Shown here: positions 8,655 to 13,129 of the stretch, one piece after another
Layout of the letters: every line of letters starts with the position of its first letter
Numbering within the stretch: the stretch's first letter is position 1
From: Spongospora subterranea
Lineage: Eukaryota; Endomyxa; Phytomyxea; Plasmodiophorida; Plasmodiophoridae
NCBI GenBank assembly: GCA_900404475.1
Contig: OUQQ01000565.1
Location: 1 to 13,129, forward strand
Direction: 5' to 3'
Length of the DNA stretch: 13,129 bases
The notes under the pieces: model-generated
Databases searched by the model: none
What the model saw: the letters and a program-made list of their open reading frames with translations, nothing else
What the model was told of the DNA's origin: nothing
Made by a program: the position numbers and the translations under genes

Positions 8655-8945
8655 CTATGGCTGAGGGGCGACGGTGATGGTTGCGTCGATCGATGAACTC
8701 ATGAACAGTTTGACCATGGTGCCCACGACCCAGAAGAAGTCGAACACGAGGACCACCAGACCGGTGATCGCCGTGACCGCCGCCGACGTCGCCGATACCT
8801 TGTGCTCCAGCGTCCCGATCGCGAACTGGTGCGCGAACAGGATCAGAGCGATGCTGGCCGTCGTCAGGCCCACGAATAGGTGCAGCGAACGCTTGATGTC
8901 TCCACCGAAGAAGCGGTTCATGGTGGGGAAAGGCTCGATCAGCAT
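8655..8945 (-). CDS. Small two-helix membrane protein, GC3-rich codons
   Basis: A single-exon frame of 96 aa. A second ATG nine codons in (CCCACCATGAAC) has a better start context and would give an 88-aa protein starting MNRFFGGDIKRS. Two hydrophobic stretches are visible, LHLFVGLTTASIALILFAHQ and AITGLVVLVFDFFWVVGTMV, the second probably preceded by an Ala/Thr-rich turn; the end TITVAPQP is polar. Codons are strongly G/C-ending (CTG, GTC, ATC, TTC), unlike SEC13 or the NIPA-like gene. That fits high expression or a different origin. A TAA stop lies in frame just upstream, supporting a local start, though a 5' splice cannot be excluded. I do not recognise the family. Confidence 0.65.
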   Translation of the reverse strand: MLIEPFPTMNRFFGGDIKRSLHLFVGLTTASIALILFAHQFAIGTLEHKVSATSAAVTAITGLVVLVFDFFWVVGTMVKLFMSSSIDATITVAPQP

Positions 8946-9524
8946 GGTTAACCCTTAGCTAGCCGTTCGGCTGAATGACGGACGCTCGGCCGAAATCGCT
9001 CCGGCAACTCCAACGCACCATATCCGGTTCGGCCGGGGTTCAGATTAACAACGGCCAGCTCATTCATGATCAAAACTAAATAATGTCGGTGAACGAGTCA
9101 ATGTTTGGAAAAAGGTCCAAATTTTAGAACCGTTGCATCGATTAGCTTAACATTTGAAAAAATCGGTGCTTGATGGGTTGTTGGAGTATCAGGAGTTTTT
9201 TTTTCGTCCTTGTGAAATAAACACTGAACCAGCTCCTCCAGACTGAAATGAATCAATTTATAATGATGTGGCGCCAATCCGAACAAACGTTGCGGTTGGA
9301 CGTCAACGCCGATGAGCAGCACTTCCCATTAAACCGACAAGAACACTGGAAGGACACGACGATTTTCGGTGGCGACAAATTCACAATTCCTCGGTTTGGG
9401 TTAAGGATGAAAGCCCAGCTGGAGCCAGATACCTTCTATATTATATAATTAACCACCTGTCTTGACACAAATTGCCTGCATTGCCCGCTCCCGACCATAC
9501 GATTGTGAGTTATACTAAATAGCG
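8946..9524. other. Intergenic with competing open frames on both strands
   Basis: Between the zinc-cluster regulator stop and the small membrane gene start. A plus-strand frame at 9248-9448 (66 aa, MNQFIMMWRQSEQTLRLDVN..., ending PDTFYII) overlaps two minus-strand frames. One ends at 9098 and contains HHYKLIHFSLEELVQCLF; the other is Cys-rich (SFQCSCRFNGKCCSS, about 9265-9435). All three read plausibly and none has a known motif, so I cannot decide which, if any, is coding. The rest should be promoter and 3' untranslated sequence. Confidence 0.3.
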
Positions 9525-11647
9525 TTAGACGATCCGTTTAACGGCGATCATAATATCGCCAACCAAGCCGTCAGGCCGTAACCGATATTTCCAGTATGTT
9601 CTCGCCGGAATGTGTTGTCCGTTATTGGCGACCAGCTCTAAATCGACCCGAAGCTGTGTCAGTGCCCTGAAATCCCGTTCAATTTGGGCCATTCCCAGCA
9701 CAAGCAGCGATCTCTGCGAGAACAGGCGCCAGAAAAAGGGAATACTATGTGGGTTCTAAAGAGAAGAGATATTAGATCACCGAATCAACAGTTAAATATC
9801 AAACAATACTGTTTTGGCCTTGGCAAAATCCTGTTGAAGTTGATCCAGCTCTGAATGAGATGGGTATCCCAGCAGCCGTTGTGCCTCTGTATTCATAGAC
9901 AGCGACACTTCCGTGTAGTCACCCCAGCTATAATCCATCGCCAATCGAATTACTGCACATGGCGACTCCCAGAATGCTGAGAAACAAAAAACAGGTCGCG
10001 TTTAGATAGGAACGACCCCGTTCAAGGGCAGATTGTACCGATACGAAGAATGTCGTCATCGTCGATTGTTAAACACGGTTCATGGGATGTAGCCGCATCC
10101 AACAATAAGGTTATACAGCGGGTTTTGAACGGTTTCAACAGGGCAGGTTTGGAACATAATGCCAATAACTCTCCAGCAAGTGAACCGGCGTCCTAAGATC
10201 CAAGCGGATTGAGGAAAATATTCTGTCTAGGTGAAGACCTTGGGACATACTTTGACGGCAGCGACAATCATCTCCAGCCGCATTGCCAAACATTCTTCGC
10301 TAGTAAGAACATCCAGCGACATCGACATGAAATGCTGAAACCGCGCTGGTGAGAGAAGTAATGACGACAGAGCGTCAGGCGAAAAATCTCGGTAGGCAAA
10401 TCGACAGTGTCCAGTTAACCTGATGGCAAACACCTGATCAGAAACCGATCCAGGGATAATACGATGTAGAATTTGGTACTTGATCGGGAACTGAAGTGGA
10501 GACCTGACCATAAACGGCGGTTTACCTCTCATTAGTCTATTGCGAGACCCATTGCCTAGAGAGCGACCACGATTAAAAGCCACTTCGACATGGAAGCGTT
10601 AATGAGACCTGAACTCTGCTTCTCCGTAAAAGGCATAAACGATTGATTCTGAGGTCGCTGCTGGGCGGACTTGTTCTTGGTCGGGCTGATTCGGGCGAGA
10701 ACTCCGGTTGATCCACCACTTCCCCCAGCAACTCCAGCGCCGCCGACTGTTGTATTGGACGATATTGGTTCACCAGCTGATGCAGATCTAGGTCTGGACG
10801 ATCTGTTTGCGTATGTCGGGAAAGTGAATAAACCACCCTTATCTGTGGCAAACTTTCTTAACGCTTTCTTTAACAACAAAAATCGTCGCGTTTACGTTTT
10901 GGGATAGATTTCGGAGGAGGTAATGAAGCTACCTCAGAAACAGCGGCGAATTTTGTAATTCTTCCACCGACTATTTCCTCGAGCATCTCAAACTCGTCCG
11001 AGTCCGTTTCTGAACCATTTCCAGATTGCTCCCGATCGTGAGGTGGATCAACGCAGGAGTCAAGATCACCTCTTTTAACACATCGTTGGCATGGTCTCTA
11101 GAACGTGTAAGTTGAGACAGGCAAAAAAAAAGGGGGTAAATATCGATGGATGTCTCTTACGCCTGTATCGCATAATAAACTGGCCCCAATGCACGGGCCA
11201 CACTGCTTTCTGGAAATTACAGATGCGCCGCGCTTGCTGCGAACGGCGGCAGCTTGGATGACGACCGCCGGAGTTGGGGCAATTATAGATATCCTGGACG
11301 GGCGATCAACACATAAATGTTCACAGCAGCGCCGCACACATCGCTCACAGGGTCGCTATCCTCTCCAATATTAGCTTAAATTCCTTGATTTGCCGAGTAA
11401 ATACCTCATTACTGCACCTCATTTTAGCCCTGACACATTCATTGCAGGCGATTGTGACCCGGCGTCCAGTTTCGGTGTCCCCCGTACCGGAATCCAGTTG
11501 CGGCTCAGCGGCGGATGCGTCAGGTTGGTCGGGATTTGGCGCCCGGATCAAGGCGGGCGGCGGGATACGGCGGTGCGACCTAGAACCCGAGACGGCGAGA
11601 TCAGCCATGAGGGATAGGCCGGCACCACTGTTGCAGTCGGGCGACAT
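9525..11647 (-). CDS. Zn2Cys6 transcription factor with PAS-like C-terminus (Rds2/Ert1/AcuK-like)
   Basis: A fungal binuclear-cluster DNA-binding regulator, 515 aa. Minus-strand exons are 11647-11405, 11097-10896, 10842-10609, 10555-10239, 10192-10039, 9976-9810 and 9755-9525; every junction keeps frame and the later introns are 46-62 nt. The cluster is C68-x2-C71-x6-C78-x5-C84-x2-C87-x8-C96 (IACNECVRAKMRC, then RPCQRCVKRGDLDSC). An acidic segment follows (SETDSDEFEMLEE), then a Ser/Gly/Asn/Gln-rich linker (about 150-225) and a middle region (227-332). Segments MDYSWGDYTEVSLSMNTEAQ with RLLGYPSHSEL, then DLELVANNGQHIPARTYWKY and RLRPDGLVGDI, look like the two halves of a PAS fold. RPCQRCxKR plus PAS suggests the Rds2/Ert1/AcuK group of gluconeogenesis regulators; that assignment is inference. 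ATG 11647 is preferred over 11608 for length only. Confidence 0.82.
11098..11404 (-). other. 307-nt intron splitting the zinc cluster, with cryptic exons
   Basis: Donor GAG|GTATTT lies right after C78-S-N-E and acceptor TTCTAG|AGA lies right before RPCQRC. At 307 nt it is about six times the local norm. Inside, TTCCAG and GTAAGA flank 11209-11161 (49 nt), whose frame reads KQCGPCIGASLLCDTG, a second C-x2-C-x6-C. A 14-nt piece at 11362-11349 between TTGGAG and GTGAGC would bring the 49-nt piece into frame (63 nt in total). Confidence 0.6.
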
Positions 11648-11808
11648 GACTGCACAGGAGTATTTGAATACCCTTAACGGAACCGCGGAGTCCGGGAAAG
11701 CCGGCCACAGAAGGGGGACCCGTGCGGTGTATCGTGTTCCGGACACGAGAGGGTACAGTCCGGTCCGACCCCGGAGAGTCGGAGAGATATGTATATGACA
11801 CACTGGTG

Positions 11809-11816
11809 TATATATA
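11809..11816 (-). promoter_or_regulatory. TATA box of the zinc-cluster regulator
   Basis: TATATATA lies on the minus strand, about 160 nt upstream of the proposed ATG at 11647, a reasonable spacing for a fungal promoter with a ~130-nt leader. It supports a start downstream of 11780 rather than the longer open frame reaching 11884. The motif is symmetrical and could equally serve the plus strand. Confidence 0.35.
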
Positions 11817-11824
11817 GCCACTGA

Positions 11825-11938
11825 CATACCAGGGCTGCGCCCCCTCCACAGACCATCATTATTGTTGCTGATGTGGATGATCACGACGAGCCTATTGTGC
11901 CTATTATCAAGCCATTAGAGGGCTGTTGCTTCTACTGA
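11825..11938 (+). other. Exon-like open stretch without start codon
   Basis: The plus-strand frame reads PPPQTIIIVADVDDHDEPIV followed by PIIKPLEG and then stops. A CCACAG acceptor-like site sits just before TIIIVAD. In another frame the next ~60 nt (AVASTEIDTHFLLQRNPAIT) run up to a strong GTAAGA donor at about 11981. These may be pieces of a gene divergent from the zinc-cluster regulator, but I could not build a continuous model and recognise no family. Confidence 0.2.
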
Positions 11939-12298
11939 AATTGATACCCACTTTTTGCTGCAGCGAAATCCTGCAATTACGGTAAGATTTGGAAATGTTG
12001 AAAATTGTGGAAAACACGGCATGGATTTACTTGTGGTCATTGAATGTGGTTTGTTCAATGTGGAGCGGTAGCAAAATTTTTGATAATAATTCAATATTGG
12101 CATGTTTGATTGTCGAGTGTGTATAGGATGCAGCAATCAGTCAGTACACCATAGGAAGATAACGTGTTATAGATCTCTGCCGTCATCTCACTTCTCAAAC
12201 AAAACCATCTACCAAAGTGTCGCTCGTTACTTCATATCCTCTATTTCATGATCTCTGCACTGCGATAAACGACCCGGCGTTGGTTTCCACTGCTTTTG
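11939..12298. other. AT-rich stretch without a supported gene
   Basis: Apart from the donor-like GTAAGA noted for the preceding element, I see no start-to-stop frame with a recognisable motif on either strand. The minus-strand frame at 11915-12136 reads like non-coding composition. No RNA gene or repeat was recognised. Confidence 0.3.
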
Positions 12299-12412
12299 TC
12301 AACTCATCTCCAAAGCTGGTTCGGAGTTAGAGTATTCTGTGGTTTGCTGTCCGAGACCCATCATCTCGTCAGAGTGTGACAGATTCCCTGCGCCATCTCT
12401 TGTAGTTTCCAT
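12299..12412 (-). other. Possible C-terminal coding exon next to repeat array
   Basis: From an ATG at 12412 the minus strand encodes 37 residues, METTRDGAGNLSHSDEMMGL continuing GQQTTEYSNSEPALEMS, then TGA. Composition is like a disordered protein tail. Upstream, the frame runs straight into the tandem repeat at 12436-12816 with no stop, so a true upstream exon would have to be spliced in or has been displaced by the array. No family is recognised. Confidence 0.25.
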
Positions 12413-12435
12413 TAGATCAAAACGTTGATTTTTTA

Positions 12436-12816
12436 CCCCGTGAACAATAGAATAGTGTCCAGCTAATGTACACTGGTCCTGTGGTAACAGGTGTAGTCCT
12501 TTGACTCCTCTCTGCCACTTGGCCATTGCGGCGCCACCCCCGTGAACAATAGAATAGGGTCCAGCTAATGTACACTGGTCCTGTGGTAATAGTGTCCAGC
12601 TAATGTACACTGGTCCTGTGGTAACAGGTGTAGTCCTTTGACTCCTCTCCGCCACTTGGCCATTGCGGCGCCACCCCCGTGAACAATAGAATAGTGTCCA
12701 GCTAATGTACACTGGTCCAGTGGTAATAGTGTCCAGCTAATGTACACTGGTTCTGTAATAACGGGTGTAGCCCTACAGTATGACTCATCTCTGCCACTTG
12801 GCCATTACGACGCCAC
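12436..12816. repeat. 137-bp higher-order tandem repeat with 35-bp subunit
   Basis: The 20-mer TCCAGCTAATGTACACTGGT occurs five times (last copy with one neighbouring change), at 12458, 12560, 12595, 12697 and 12732. Spacings are 102, 35, 102 and 35, so the true period is 137 bp, made of a duplicated ~35-bp piece plus a ~102-bp piece carrying GTGTAGTCCTTTGACTC and CCACTTGGCCATTGCGGCGC. The first unit lacks the extra 35-bp piece and the last ~80 bp (from 12750) are diverged, as expected at array edges. GTGTCCAC at 12910 and 12950 resembles part of the unit. Confidence 0.9.
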
Positions 12817-12965
12817 ATGTTCTTAATCTTACAGATGGTGTTCGTGGAATAGACGAGATCTGTTGACCGAACCGTTAGGAAGAAGTGATTTACTGCCTCC
12901 GTTTTTTTTAGTGTCCACTTTGGGCTCGGAAAATGTTGCGAAATAAGTGTCCACAATCAGTATGA

Positions 12966-13129
12966 TGCCCGTCACAGAGTCACAGACACAGGATCCTAAT
13001 CTTCACTACTGTCTGGGCATCGCTCGGTACACTGGTTACAACATTTAGTGTGGTAGAGCCAATAGTTACAGACCTTGCACCTATTCCAGAAGAACAAATC
13101 GCCCTACTTCCTGAACCGCCATTGCTTTC
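12966..13129 (+). CDS. Possible exon of a plus-strand gene running off the right edge
   Basis: After a TGA at 12963 the plus-strand frame is open to the window end and reads RILIFTTVWASLGTLVTTFS, VVEPIVTDLAPIPEEQIALL and PEPPLL. It looks like a hydrophobic segment followed by a Pro/Glu-rich stretch, i.e. a membrane anchor or signal anchor. There is no in-frame ATG, so it would begin at an acceptor (CACAG sites near 12974-12991) or further upstream. A competing frame from ATG 12962 encodes only 28 residues. No family is recognised. Confidence 0.35.

Noticed and set aside
10573..10851. Alternative minus-strand frame (DRPDLDLHQLVNQYRPIQQS) for the linker exon
   Set aside because: The GTAAAC donor at 10895 and CACAG acceptor give exactly a 53-nt intron and the Ser/Gly-rich frame, which then splices in phase to the next exon.
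10671..10907. Plus-strand 78-aa frame with an acidic stretch (DDIGSPADADLGLDDLF)
   Set aside because: It overlaps the zinc-cluster gene linker exon; the minus-strand splice chain with 53-nt introns on both sides explains the region better.
11349..11884. 179-codon open frame as the whole zinc-cluster protein
   Set aside because: It includes promoter sequence with a TATA box at one end and runs into the intron at the other; the canonical RPCQRC half lies in the next exon.
11825..11935. Similarity of DEPIVPIIKPLEG to the N-terminal region of the spliceosomal GTPase Snu114
   Set aside because: Only a few residues match and the expected following sequence is absent.
12299..12956. Minus-strand frames encoding repeated CTLAGHY-type peptides
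   Set aside because: They are translations of the 137-bp tandem repeat, not a protein with real repeats; several frames are open at once.
1..13129. Search for CRISPR arrays, tRNA or rRNA genes, insertion sequences and defence-type operons
   Set aside because: Gene structure is eukaryotic; the repeats have the wrong unit size and spacing for CRISPR, and no cloverleaf or transposase motif was seen.

Overview
The window looks like compact nuclear DNA from a fungus. Its genes are split by many short GT-AG introns, mostly 45-66 nt, often with CTAAC- or CTAAT-like branch sites. One gene encodes a fungal-type Zn2Cys6 transcription factor. The NIPA-like transporter has the SNLG-NLQKL form of the first helix, which I associate with early-diverging fungi rather than ascomycetes; that placement is inference. 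I saw no prokaryotic operon signals, rRNA, tRNA or CRISPR.

Layout, left to right. 1-758 is a repeat-bearing flank with decayed ~23-nt units (CCAAACCCCATGCCAATTTAG type). 759-1971 (+) is SEC13, in five exons. 1972-2505 holds only weak small-gene candidates. 2506-4096 (-) is a seven-exon NIPA/DUF803 magnesium-transporter-like membrane protein. 4603-5513 (-) is an ALY/REF (Yra1) mRNA export adaptor in two exons. 5602-5897 is a three-copy ~100-bp tandem repeat upstream of ALY/REF. 6550-7919 (-) is a stand-alone WRN/EXD2-type DEDDy 3'-5' exonuclease in five exons. 8042-8945 holds a small coiled-coil ORF (+), an uncertain broken ORF (-) and a GC3-rich small membrane protein (-). 9098-9448 has open frames on both strands. 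9525-11647 (-) is a seven-exon Zn2Cys6 regulator with a PAS-like C terminus. 11648-13129 contains its TATA box, scattered exon-like pieces, a 137-bp higher-order tandem repeat, and an exon-like frame that runs off the right edge.

The genes are mostly unrelated housekeeping functions: COPII/nuclear pore, Mg2+ transport, mRNA export and nucleic-acid trimming, plus one metabolic-type regulator. I see no gene cluster or defence system. The most useful results are the reconstructed exon structures, several stop-free introns whose length is a multiple of three, a zinc cluster interrupted by an unusually long intron that contains cryptic exons, and two tandem-repeat arrays. All intron calls come from reading splice consensus and frame continuity; none was tested against RNA or databases.
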